In this document: piece by piece, positions 33,304 to 39,836 of the stretch
Position numbering within the stretch: position 1 is the first letter of the stretch
How the letters are laid out: every line of letters starts with the position of its first letter
Virus record (IMG/VR): IMGVR_UViG_3300029267_002571
Location: 1-40,514 of that record
DNA length: 40,514 nucleotides
Strand: one strand, 5' to 3'
DNA from: a virus
Translations under genes and position numbers: made by a program
Notes under the pieces: model-generated
What the model saw: the letters and a program-made list of their open reading frames with translations, nothing else
Told to the model about the DNA's origin: nothing
The model's database searches: none

Positions 33304-33507
33304 ATGCGCTTCACCGTCACCGTCCGGAAACCCGGCACCCGGCTCCAAGCCACCGTCCACGCCCAATGGAACCCCGACACCGGCGCCGCCGCCTACAGCC
33401 TGACCCGCACCGGCCGGCCGTTCGACACCTGCCATGTCGCCGACCGGCAGGAGCTCCTCGCCGGCGCCGCCGACCGGGCAGCCGACATCATCGACCGGAA
33501 CTCCTAG
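33304..33507 (+). CDS. Hypothetical protein (67 aa)
   Basis: A basic 67-residue protein with N-terminal strands (RFTVTVRKPGTRLQATVHAQ) and a C-terminal helix; one Cys. No family recognised. The frame is open upstream, but GAGAGG at about 33288-33293 sets the start at 33304. Its TAG stop is also the TAG of the -35 element of the next promoter, so the promoter is embedded in the end of the gene. Confidence 0.65.
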   Translation: MRFTVTVRKPGTRLQATVHAQWNPDTGAAAYSLTRTGRPFDTCHVADRQELLAGAADRAADIIDRNS

Positions 33508-33533
33508 ACACCTGCCCCGCGTTCCGGTACGCT
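33505..33533 (+). promoter_or_regulatory. Promoter TAGACA-N17-TACGCT
   Basis: TAGACA (33505-33510) and TACGCT (33528-33533) are 17 bases apart; the middle is more diverged (CGG instead of TGG before the -10) than in the other copies. It precedes the gene at 33571 by 37 bp. Confidence 0.65.
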
Positions 33534-33570
33534 CCGAGGAAGAGAGAGAACACCAGCCGAGGAGGCACCC

Positions 33571-33837
33571 ATGACCACCACCATCAACCGACCGCTCCGA
33601 GAAGCCGACAACGCGACGATGCTCGCCCACGGCCACGGCCTGCATGACATCGCCGGATACCTGCTCGTCGAGACCGACTGGTCCACCGGCGAGATCCGGG
33701 AACGCGACGTCGCCCACTACGGCCCCGCCGACTACGGCCGCTCTCTCGAGGACGCCCACCGGCGCCGGCTCCGCTCCGGCACCCAGGACTGGGTCAAAGT
33801 CGTGACCGTCTACACCGACGGCTGTCGAGGCCAATAA
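33571..33837 (+). CDS. Hypothetical early protein (88 aa)
   Basis: Mixed alpha/beta, with a HGHGLHDIAGYLLVE segment and a C-terminal strand (VKVVTVYTDGCRG). No recognised domain. GAGGAG near 33560 precedes the start. It has its own upstream promoter and two following hairpins (33841-33918), so it is probably another monocistronic early gene. Confidence 0.68.
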   Translation: MTTTINRPLREADNATMLAHGHGLHDIAGYLLVETDWSTGEIRERDVAHYGPADYGRSLEDAHRRRLRSGTQDWVKVVTVYTDGCRGQ

Positions 33838-33840
33838 ACC

Positions 33841-33872
33841 CGGCGCCACCAAGCCCCTTCCCGCTGGCGCCG
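33841..33872 (+). terminator. Hairpin after 33571-33837
   Basis: CGGCGCCA (33841-33848) pairs with TGGCGCCG (33865-33872). A second, longer hairpin follows at once. Confidence 0.5.
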
Positions 33873-33877
33873 AAGTA

Positions 33878-33918
33878 GGGGTCGGAACCGGATCCTGACC
33901 GACACCGGTTCCGACCCC
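33878..33918 (+). terminator. Perfect 14-bp hairpin
   Basis: GGGGTCGGAACCGG (33878-33891) pairs with CCGGTTCCGACCCC (33905-33918) around 13 bases. It is followed by ACCTTATCTG, not a T-run. With the preceding hairpin it insulates the early gene from the next promoter. The rest of the 178-bp gap holds the promoter at 33942. Confidence 0.7.
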
Positions 33919-33941
33919 GAACCTTATCTGCACCTACCTAC

Positions 33942-33970
33942 TAGACACCCGCCCCGAAGTATGGTACGTT
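33942..33970 (+). promoter_or_regulatory. Promoter TAGACA-N17-TACGTT
   Basis: TAGACA (33942-33947) and TACGTT (33965-33970), spaced by 17. Nearly identical over 30 bases to the copy at 32869. Drives the group beginning at 34016. Confidence 0.75.
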
Positions 33971-34015
33971 GGGGTTGTGGAAGACACCACCAACCAGAGA
34001 GAGGAAACCCCGCCC

Positions 34016-34354
34016 ATGACCACCACCCACCTCAACCGGGAATTCGGACCCGACGAGGAACTCCACGACGAGCCGCCCTTCGATCTCGACGTCGAGAACG
34101 GCACCGTCACTGTGACCTTCATCCTCGGCGACCCGCAGCGGCCGCACGACGGGGGAGAGAACACGATCGCCGCCGTCGAGGACCTCGCCGACCAGCTAAT
34201 CAAGATCGGCTGGCTCGACCAAGCCGCCGAGATCCTCGGAGCCCTCGAGCAGCACGAGCGCCGGGAAGCCGGCCGCTGCTCGGGGCTCCCCGCCCCCGCG
34301 GTACCCGCCACCGCGGACGACGAGCACATCGCCCGCTACAACCTAGAGAGGTAG
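34016..34354 (+). CDS. Hypothetical protein (112 aa)
   Basis: Acidic protein, start chosen at 34016 after GAGAGAGG (about 33998-34005); an in-frame GTG at 33977 lies too near the promoter. N-terminus is acidic, followed by strands (GTVTVTFILGDPQRP) and a long helical stretch (IAAVEDLADQLIKIGWLDQA). No family recognised. First gene of a run of coupled genes. Confidence 0.65.
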   Translation: MTTTHLNREFGPDEELHDEPPFDLDVENGTVTVTFILGDPQRPHDGGENTIAAVEDLADQLIKIGWLDQAAEILGALEQHERREAGRCSGLPAPAVPATADDEHIARYNLER

Positions 34355-34356
34355 AC

Positions 34357-34716
34357 ATGACCGCCACGACCACCAACGACATCGGAACCTGCACCGGCCT
34401 CCCCGAACCCGACCCGGTCGCCGAAGCGGTCGATCGCCGCTACCGGCGCCGGATCCAACGCTCGGTCATCCCCACCCACGCCAGGAGCACCGGCGACACC
34501 CACCGCATCTGGCTCGGCGCCGTCGCCGACACCGAGGAGATCCTCGGGAGGGAACTCACCGAAGCCGAGCTCGAGGAAGCAAGTCACCTCATCGATCAAA
34601 CCCCACCTCCCGCGGAGGATGAATCCCCCTCCGGGGGATGCACCGAAGCTCCCCACGATCGCCACTGGATCGGCTGCCGGTACTGCGAGCAGAACCGGAG
34701 AGAGAGCCTCCGATGA
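34357..34716 (+). CDS. Hypothetical protein with HxxxxCxxC end (119 aa)
   Basis: Start at 34357 directly after the preceding stop, with AGAGAGG spanning that stop. Helical middle with basic and acidic stretches (ELTEAELEEASHLI). C-terminal HWIGCRYCEQNR may bind metal. Function unknown. Its stop overlaps the next start (ATGA). Confidence 0.65.
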   Translation: MTATTTNDIGTCTGLPEPDPVAEAVDRRYRRRIQRSVIPTHARSTGDTHRIWLGAVADTEEILGRELTEAELEEASHLIDQTPPPAEDESPSGGCTEAPHDRHWIGCRYCEQNRRESLR

Positions 34717-34940
34717 GCTACCTAATCGAAGCAGCCATCAACCTCGTTCTCCTCGCCGCCGGAGCGTTCGCCTACGCCAACTGGGTCGCCTGGCAAGCCG
34801 AGCGGCAGGAACGCCAATGGGCGAAGCGGCACCGCCGCCCCTACCAGTACGGGGGACCCAGCCTCCACTCGATAGACCCGCCCGATCTCGACTGCAGCGA
34901 CCTCGTCGATTGGGTAGCCGGAGAGGAGAGGGACCAGTGA
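34713..34940 (+). CDS. Small membrane protein (75 aa)
   Basis: Residues about 3-25 (YLIEAAINLVLLAAGAFAYA) are one membrane helix, then a basic stretch (KRHRRPYQ) and an acidic tail with two Asp-rich motifs. The frame is open upstream to 34638, but 34713 is preferred for the ATGA overlap and GAGAGAG just before it. Stop overlaps next start (GTGA). Confidence 0.66.
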   Translation: MSYLIEAAINLVLLAAGAFAYANWVAWQAERQERQWAKRHRRPYQYGGPSLHSIDPPDLDCSDLVDWVAGEERDQ

Positions 34941-35197
34941 ACGACCTCGACCACGCCGCCCTCACTGCGATGGATTCCGCCGCTGCAGCGGCAGCCACCG
35001 CCGGGATCGGCCCCCGCGGGCACGAGGTCCTCGCTACCCGCCGGCTACTCGCCGAGGAGCGCCAAGCGACCGCTCTCGAACGGATCGCCCAAGCACTCGA
35101 GGACCTCGAACTCCACCCAAACCGCGACGTCGATCGGGACACCGCCAGAGAACGCGACCGCGACCGCTACTACCTCGACGAGGAGGCACCCTTCTAA
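34937..35197 (+). CDS. Helical hypothetical protein (86 aa)
   Basis: GTG start at 34937 overlapping the preceding stop by GTGA, with GGAGAGG upstream. Ala-rich helices in the first half, and an Arg/Asp-rich terminal part (DRDTARERDRDRYY). No family recognised. The stop TAA shares its last base with the ATG of the nuclease gene. Confidence 0.65.
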   Translation: MNDLDHAALTAMDSAAAAAATAGIGPRGHEVLATRRLLAEERQATALERIAQALEDLELHPNRDVDRDTARERDRDRYYLDEEAPF

Positions 35198-35574
35198 TGG
35201 ACCGACTAAACACCGCCGGCAAAGAGATGGCTCGAGCGATGACCGAGGACCAACTCAAAACCAACGTCCTCGACCTCGCCGCCGTGTTCGGCTACCACCG
35301 GATCCACTTCCGGCCGGCGAGAACCAACCAGGGATGGCGCACCGCCTACGAGGGAGAGGACGGCTATCCGGACATCACCCTCATGGGAGGCACCCGGATC
35401 ATCGTCGCCGAGCTCAAAACCCAACGCGGGAAGCTCCGCGACGGCCAACTCGAATGGCTCAAAGCAGCCGACCGGTCCGGAGCGATCGCCCGACTATGGC
35501 GACCAGCCGACTGGATCGCCGGCGAGATAGAGGACATCCTCCACGAACACCGGCCAGAGAAGGCACGCCGATGA
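35197..35574 (+). CDS. VRR-NUC family nuclease (125 aa)
   Basis: A small PD-(D/E)xK enzyme. GYPDITLMGGTRIIVAELKT (residues about 56-75) carries the catalytic Asp and the E-x-K pair, and QRGKLRDGQLEWL just after is the conserved VRR-NUC helix. Phage VRR-NUC proteins act on branched DNA, such as Holliday junctions or replication intermediates, and help resolve concatemers before packaging. Length is normal for the single-domain form. Coupled to its neighbours. Confidence 0.9.
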   Translation: MDRLNTAGKEMARAMTEDQLKTNVLDLAAVFGYHRIHFRPARTNQGWRTAYEGEDGYPDITLMGGTRIIVAELKTQRGKLRDGQLEWLKAADRSGAIARLWRPADWIAGEIEDILHEHRPEKARR

Positions 35575-35744
35575 GGGACTTCCTCCGATGGCTCCGAACC
35601 GCGATGCATACCGACCCGGAGGTCCAACTAGCGGTCGCGGTCGCCGCCGGCACCGTAGCGATGATGATCCACCACCTCCTAGTGAAGCCCCTCGCCTGCT
35701 TGGTATCGGAGCTCGAGGGAGACCCGAGGAGATGCTCGAGATGA
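35571..35744 (+). CDS. Small membrane-associated protein (57 aa)
   Basis: 57 residues, with a hydrophobic segment at about 18-36 (VQLAVAVAAGTVAMMIHHLL). Overlaps both neighbours by ATGA. No family recognised; only the reading frame, codon use and coupling support it. Confidence 0.6.
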   Translation: MRDFLRWLRTAMHTDPEVQLAVAVAAGTVAMMIHHLLVKPLACLVSELEGDPRRCSR

Positions 35745-36022
35745 CCAGCCACCGCCCCGGAGTCGAGTGGGACGTCAACCCGGCCAACAAGAAGGAACGG
35801 ATCTGGCGCCTCACCTGCGCCACCCACGGCTACGTCGGCCGGTGGGTATCCCAGATGCACGGACCGGTCGAACGGAGCCGCCAAGCAGTCGCCCACTTCG
35901 AGCAGCACCTGGCCGAGAAAAGGGAGGAGCCCCTCGACCACCAAGCAGAGGGGCTCCAAACCGCCACATTAGAGAGAGGCGACGGCACCAGCCAGCCTAC
36001 ACCACCACGAGAGGAGCAGTAA
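35741..36022 (+). CDS. Hypothetical protein (93 aa)
   Basis: Start 35741 chosen over 35732 for the ATGA overlap and for GAGGAG spacing. Contains a CATHGYVGRWV segment, a helical stretch with HFEQHLAEKREEPLD and an acidic/polar tail. The HxxC/CxxH arrangement is too weak to call a zinc site. Function unknown. Confidence 0.62.
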   Translation: MTSHRPGVEWDVNPANKKERIWRLTCATHGYVGRWVSQMHGPVERSRQAVAHFEQHLAEKREEPLDHQAEGLQTATLERGDGTSQPTPPREEQ

Positions 36023-36024
36023 CC

Positions 36025-36255
36025 GTGACCACTACCCGCACCAGCATCCCTATCGACGACATCGTCGGAATCGGAGACATCGCCGACCGGCTCGGAGTCC
36101 AAAAGGGAACGATCGACACCATCCGCAAGCGAGACAAGAACCCGCACCGGGAAACCACCCGGTTCCCCGACCCGGCCGGCCACCTATCCGGCTACACCCC
36201 CTGGTGGGACTGGGACACCGTAAGGGAGTGGGCCGAGGCTACCGGCCGGCTATAG
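36025..36255 (+). CDS. Helix-turn-helix (AlpA/MerR-like) DNA-binding protein (76 aa)
   Basis: GTG start at 36025 after GAGAGGAG (about 36010-36017). IGDIADRLGVQKGTIDTIRK (residues about 16-35) is a MerR/AlpA-type helix-turn-helix, followed by the wing and WWDWDTVREWAEATGR. Phage proteins of this type act as excisionase-like or small transcription regulators. No integrase is present, so regulation of early promoters is likelier. A promoter-like element starts within its end. Confidence 0.75.
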   Translation: MTTTRTSIPIDDIVGIGDIADRLGVQKGTIDTIRKRDKNPHRETTRFPDPAGHLSGYTPWWDWDTVREWAEATGRL

Positions 36256-36281
36256 AAAATGTCCCCGCACCACACTATGGT
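36253..36281 (+). promoter_or_regulatory. Promoter variant TAGAAA-N17-TATGGT
   Basis: TAGAAA (36253-36258) and TATGGT (36276-36281) with 17-base spacing. Shares the TAG and CCCCG blocks with the TAGACA family but has TATGGT in the -10 place. It lies 43 bp before the gene at 36324. Confidence 0.5.
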
Positions 36282-36323
36282 GCAACGAGAGGTTCGACCA
36301 CCAACCAAGGAGAAGCAAACCTC

Positions 36324-37247
36324 ATGACCGACCAAACCAACCCTGCAGCGCTCGCCCAGCGAGACGACCCCGGACCGGCAGCGCTCGCCCCCGTCGCCGG
36401 CATCGGCACCCTCGTCGCTAGCTTCGAAGCCTACGAGGAAGCAAAGCGCCGGCTCCTAACCGACGAGGACTACCAAGTCACCTGGGAGACCGACGCCAAC
36501 GGCCGCAAAAAACAGTTCACCAAGCGCTCCGGCTGGCGCAAGCTAGCCATCGCATTCGGAGTCGACTTCCGGATCACCGAGGAAATCATCACCTACGAGA
36601 ACCCGGAGCTCCGAGAGGGTATCGTCTCCGCCGAGTACAAGGTCCTCGCCACCGCCCCCAACGGCCGCTGCGTCGACGCCACCGGCTTCTGTAGCCGAAG
36701 CGAGCGATGCTGCGCCCCCGGATGTGAGAAGGGAGGCCGGCACCAGCACTGCCCCGCAGCGTTCAACCAGCCTTGCCATCCGAAGCGGCACTACTCGAAA
36801 CCGGATCATGACATCCCGACTACAGCGGAGACCCGCGCCAAGAACCGAGCCGCAGCGGACCTCTTCGGGATGGGGGAGATCACCGCCGAGGAAGCCGAAG
36901 CCGGCGGGGGGATGGACCCGCACGAGGAACCCCAACCCGACGCCTACATCCAGGAACTCGCCCGAGCGGTCACCGCTCTGGTCAAGGACGCCGCCGGCAA
37001 GGACCTCATCGATAAGCGCAACCTCGACATCCGGAGCAAAGCGCTCACCCTCATCGCCTCGGGCAGCACCGCCCTCGGCTACACCGGGTCGCTCGATAAG
37101 CAGTCCGGGAACGACATCTGGATGTGGTGCCGAATCGAGCTCGGGCTCGCCACCGACGAGGAGAGAGCAGCGTTCGCCGAAGCGCACCCGCCGGCCGAGG
37201 CCGAACCCGAGGACCTCGAACCGATCGAGGAGGAGCCCGAAGGGTAA
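36324..37247 (+). CDS. Possible single-strand annealing protein with Cys/His insertion (307 aa)
   Basis: The KRSGWRKLAIAFGVDF segment (residues about 67-82), a beta hairpin with YKVLATAPNGRCVDATGFCS, and TAETRAKNRAAADLFGMGEI (about 167-186) form a pattern shared by a phage/archaeal family likely to act in recombination; TRAKNRA recalls the corresponding helix of RecT/Sak-type annealing proteins. Between them is a cluster of seven Cys (116-151) and four His (140-156), perhaps a zinc insertion. The acidic C-terminal tail (EPEDLEPIEEEPEG) resembles single-strand-binding tails. The function is inferred. AAGGAG precedes the start; it is followed by the strong hairpin at 37254. Confidence 0.62.
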   Translation: MTDQTNPAALAQRDDPGPAALAPVAGIGTLVASFEAYEEAKRRLLTDEDYQVTWETDANGRKKQFTKRSGWRKLAIAFGVDFRITEEIITYENPELREGIVSAEYKVLATAPNGRCVDATGFCSRSERCCAPGCEKGGRHQHCPAAFNQPCHPKRHYSKPDHDIPTTAETRAKNRAAADLFGMGEITAEEAEAGGGMDPHEEPQPDAYIQELARAVTALVKDAAGKDLIDKRNLDIRSKALTLIASGSTALGYTGSLDKQSGNDIWMWCRIELGLATDEERAAFAEAHPPAEAEPEDLEPIEEEPEG

Positions 37248-37253
37248 AAAAGC

Positions 37254-37321
37254 TTGGCTCTAGGGGTCGGGAGTGGTTCACTCGTCCACCACACCCACGG
37301 CACTCCCGCCCCCGGAGCCAA
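37254..37321 (+). terminator. Long interrupted hairpin (19 paired bases)
   Basis: TTGGCTC (37254-37260) pairs with GAGCCAA (37315-37321), GGGG (37263-37266) with CCCC (37310-37313), and CGGGAGTG (37268-37275) with CACTCCCG (37301-37308). Preceded by a run of six A. The remaining gap to 37411 holds no gene; a GAGAGAGG binding site serves the next start. Confidence 0.7.
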
Positions 37322-37411
37322 CGTCAGCCCCTCAGATCGCCCAGAATCCGCTGAACCGGGTCTCCGTGGTCGATCACACCACCGCCACCCAAGCAGAGAG
37401 AGGACACTTAA

Positions 37412-37762
37412 ATGGCGCACCACACCGGCAACCCTGGCATCGCCAGAATGGTCGACGGCCCCCACGCCGGCGACGAGTGGCGCTTCGATACCGAGATGCC
37501 CCACGAGATCCACTACCCCGCCGGGAGCAACGGCTACGCCGTCATCGCCTACCACCGGGAACCCGACACCAACGTCGACGGCCGGATCCGCTACCGACTC
37601 ACCACCGGCACCGACGCCGGCGCCTACCTATACGCCCTCATCCCCGGAGAGGAGACCACCAACAATGCCGAGACCACGGAACTACGCCTACCCGACTGGA
37701 GACGAGAACGTCGAGAGGATCCGGAATCACCTGATCAACAACGGAGCATGCTCCCCCGATAA
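37412..37762 (+). CDS. Hypothetical GGPxDGE-like protein (116 aa)
   Basis: VDGPHAGDEWRF and GRIRYRL resemble the LLEGGPHDGE and GRIRY motifs of 1032-1409, so a similar small beta domain is likely. GAGAGAGG precedes the start. The last 98 bases overlap the WhiB-like gene in a different frame; the C-terminal 33 residues (WRRERREDPESPDQ) look like read-through sequence rather than domain. Function unknown. Confidence 0.62.
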   Translation: MAHHTGNPGIARMVDGPHAGDEWRFDTEMPHEIHYPAGSNGYAVIAYHREPDTNVDGRIRYRLTTGTDAGAYLYALIPGEETTNNAETTELRLPDWRRERREDPESPDQQRSMLPR

Positions 37763-38078
37763 CGCCGAAGCCGCCCTCGCTCGAGCCGGCCTCAACTACG
37801 TCGACCCGGCCGACGTCCCCGACATAATGCTGGACCCCACCGGAGGCAACGTCGTCATCGCCCGCCGCCTATGCGCAGTATGCCCACTCGTGAACTACTG
37901 CCTCGAGTACGCCGTCTCCTACCCCGCCGTCGCTACCGACGGGATTTGGGGATCGCTGGACCCGCACGAACGGTCCAAGCTTCGCCGCCGCCGCCGGGAC
38001 CAAGCCCGCCGCGGAACCACACCCAGAGGAGCCTACAAAACACGGAACGTCTCATCCGGCGCATCCGCTATGGTGTAG
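37665..38078 (+). CDS. WhiB-like iron-sulfur transcription factor (137 aa)
   Basis: RRLCAVCPLVNYCLEYAV (residues about 67-84) gives the Cys-x2-Cys-x5-Cys core (70, 73, 79); the first cluster cysteine is probably Cys29. DGIWGSLDPHER (92-103) is the conserved G[I/V]WG turn, followed by the basic KLRRRRRDQARR (105-116) that binds DNA. Wbl proteins hold a 4Fe-4S cluster, work with the principal sigma factor, and occur only in Actinobacteria and their phages. Phage versions can silence host wbl genes. The spacing from Cys29 to Cys70 is long. Ribosome binding site GGAGAGGAG at about 37646-37654. The TATGGTGTAG at its end resembles part of the promoter repeat. Confidence 0.88.
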   Translation: MPRPRNYAYPTGDENVERIRNHLINNGACSPDNAEAALARAGLNYVDPADVPDIMLDPTGGNVVIARRLCAVCPLVNYCLEYAVSYPAVATDGIWGSLDPHERSKLRRRRRDQARRGTTPRGAYKTRNVSSGASAMV

Positions 38079-38114
38079 GGAGAGCCGCCTAAAGAGAGAG
38101 GAGACCACCAAGCC

Positions 38115-39059
38115 ATGAGCAACAAAGCGCTCAACGCCGTCTGGCAACACTCGACGGCCAAAGGGAACCAGCGACTGGTCCTACTATCGATCGCCGACCA
38201 AGCCGACGACAACGGCTGGGCATTCCCAAGCCACGAAAACATCCAAGCCCGCACCCTTCTCGCCCGCCGCACCGTCCAACGAGCAGTTCAGCAGTTACAG
38301 CAACACCTCGAGCTCGCCGTCGTTGAGAGGATCGGCACCAGCAACCTCTACCGAGTAATGGTTGGCGACCTAGCCGACGGGCACCACCCCGCACCGGCCC
38401 ACCTCGTCGAGCATCTCGAGCGCCGGAATCGGAACCGGGATGGGGGGAGTGCCAAATTGACACCCCCCGACCTACAGTCCGGGTCGCGCCAATCTGACAC
38501 CGGGGAGCGCCAAATTGACACCCCCGGTCGCGCCACTAGTGACACCCCGGTCGCGCCACCTGGTGACGCACGAACCATCATTGAACCCCCAATACAACCC
38601 TCAGAGGAACCATTAGCCGAGCCGGAGCTCGGCAGCGAAGCGGCACTCGCCGTCATCGCTCTCCACTCCAGAGAATGTGAACGTCCGCTCTGCGACCGCG
38701 GAGCCGGCCACCCCGGACCGCACCGCGACATGTGGTTCGAAGCGGTCGAGATAGCGCTCCGGCAACCGATAGCCCCGAATCACGCTTCGCGGGCAGCCCG
38801 CCTCGCCCGCTACGCGGAGGACGCCGGCCACCCACCAGAGGAGATCATCCGCCGAGCCGCCGTCATCGTCCGCGAATGGGGCCAAGCGAAGCTCACCCTC
38901 AACTCCCTCTGGGAGCACTACGAGTGGGCCGGATCCCCGCTGCGGGATATCACCGAGGGACAGATCAGCAGCTACGTTGAACAATCGAACCGAGCCGCAC
39001 GGCTCCGCCGAGCCGAAGCGGCAGCGACCAAACCAGCACTCGAGGGAGGAGCATCATGA
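38115..39059 (+). CDS. Winged-helix replication initiator with internal iterons (314 aa)
   Basis: Residues about 1-80 are a winged helix-turn-helix of the phage replication protein type (ALNAVWQHSTAKGNQRLVLL, then SHENIQARTLLARRTVQRAV). Residues about 110-155 are a low-complexity stretch encoded by the iteron repeats. Residues about 165-300 are helical with RECERPLCDRGAGHPGPH and a likely oligomerisation region. It would bind the iterons within its own gene and recruit the host helicase, as O does in lambda. GAGAGAGGAG precedes the start. The stop overlaps the next start by ATGA. Confidence 0.78.
   Translation: MSNKALNAVWQHSTAKGNQRLVLLSIADQADDNGWAFPSHENIQARTLLARRTVQRAVQQLQQHLELAVVERIGTSNLYRVMVGDLADGHHPAPAHLVEHLERRNRNRDGGSAKLTPPDLQSGSRQSDTGERQIDTPGRATSDTPVAPPGDARTIIEPPIQPSEEPLAEPELGSEAALAVIALHSRECERPLCDRGAGHPGPHRDMWFEAVEIALRQPIAPNHASRAARLARYAEDAGHPPEEIIRRAAVIVREWGQAKLTLNSLWEHYEWAGSPLRDITEGQISSYVEQSNRAARLRRAEAAATKPALEGGAS
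38449..38569 (+). repeat. Five iteron-like repeats, candidate replication origin
   Basis: Repeats related to GCGCCAAATTGACACC start at 38449, 38486, 38507, 38530 and 38553. The last two are nearly palindromic (CCACTAGTGA, CACCTGGTG). Spacing between repeats 2-5 is 21-23 bases, two turns of helix. A more AT-rich stretch (38571-38610) follows. The arrangement inside the initiator gene is like lambda O. Initiation itself is not shown by sequence. Confidence 0.75.
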
Positions 39060-39346
39060 TCACCAGGGAGAGCCTCGAACGGTCCCGAGCCGACGCGCTC
39101 CACCGAACCCACCAAACCGGAGCGGTCTACATCGGCGACTGCATCCGGTACGCCGCCGACCGGATCGCCCAAGCGATCATCGTCGGTAGGGAGGATGAGC
39201 CGCTGCTCCGCTACCACGGCCGAGCCCGCTGCGTCGACTGCCAAGCCGCCGACATCCCGATCTGTAGCCATCCGCATACCCTCGATTACGACCCGACACG
39301 GAGAGAAGCCGTGACCCCTAACGGAGAGGAGCCGGCCGATGGGTAG
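39056..39346 (+). CDS. Hypothetical protein with Cys/His pairs (96 aa)
   Basis: Overlaps the initiator stop by ATGA. Residues about 57-75 contain ARCVDCQAADIPICSHPH, possibly one zinc site. Helical N-terminal half. No family recognised. Position directly after the initiator suggests a replication or regulatory accessory. Confidence 0.65.
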   Translation: MITRESLERSRADALHRTHQTGAVYIGDCIRYAADRIAQAIIVGREDEPLLRYHGRARCVDCQAADIPICSHPHTLDYDPTRREAVTPNGEEPADG

Positions 39347-39827
39347 GCAGCAACTCGACCCGATCACCCCCCACGACTGGATCGACCTCATCGATCTCGT
39401 CTGCTCCCCCACCAGCGGACTATGGCCAGGTGAACCCGGCAAACCACCACGCGCCTGGAAAACCGCCGAGGACCACTACCACCAATTCGAGCAGTTCCCC
39501 GAGAACGTCATCCGAGGAGCGATCCTCGCTCTCTTCGACGAGGGAAACCAAAACCCGCCGTCGCTATCGAAGCTCAAAGCCCGCTGCAAAACCCTCGCCG
39601 CGGATCTGTACGGAGAGTACGCCCTCACCCCCGACATGGTCTGCGACCACCCCAACAAGGGAGTCCTCCCCCCGATCCCGCCAGGGAAGGTCGTGGTCCG
39701 CTGCGCCAACCCCGACTGCGACTGGGAGGAGGAAACCGGATTCGACACCCTCGCCGACTACCACGCCCACTACGACCGGCTCGAGCAGGAAGCCCGCGCC
39801 GCCCACCACCCCGCCGCCCGCTACTAA
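39339..39827 (+). CDS. Hypothetical replication-region protein, possible loader-like (162 aa)
   Basis: PENVIRGAILALFDEGNQNP, followed by PSLSKLKARCKTLA (residues about 54-87), recalls the helical segment of phage helicase-loader or replisome accessory proteins; this is only a pattern resemblance. The C-terminal half has CDHP, RCANPDCDWEEETG and DYHAHYDRLE, a likely zinc-binding domain. It overlaps the previous gene by 8 bases (AGGAG binding site within it). Likely to work with the initiator just upstream. Confidence 0.6.
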   Translation: MGRQQLDPITPHDWIDLIDLVCSPTSGLWPGEPGKPPRAWKTAEDHYHQFEQFPENVIRGAILALFDEGNQNPPSLSKLKARCKTLAADLYGEYALTPDMVCDHPNKGVLPPIPPGKVVVRCANPDCDWEEETGFDTLADYHAHYDRLEQEARAAHHPAARY

Positions 39828-39836
39828 GGAGCCCCG

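Noticed and set aside
36025-36255. Excisionase with a hidden integrase
   Set aside because: The helix-turn-helix resembles AlpA/excisionase, but no recombinase gene was found in the closed genome.
38069-38074. TATGGT near the end of the WhiB-like gene as a promoter
   Set aside because: No -35 box at 16-18 bases and weak match to the repeat; could be chance at the gene end.
38449-38569. Repeats as a CRISPR array
   Set aside because: Units are 16-17 bases with short, coding spacers inside an initiator gene; iterons fit better.
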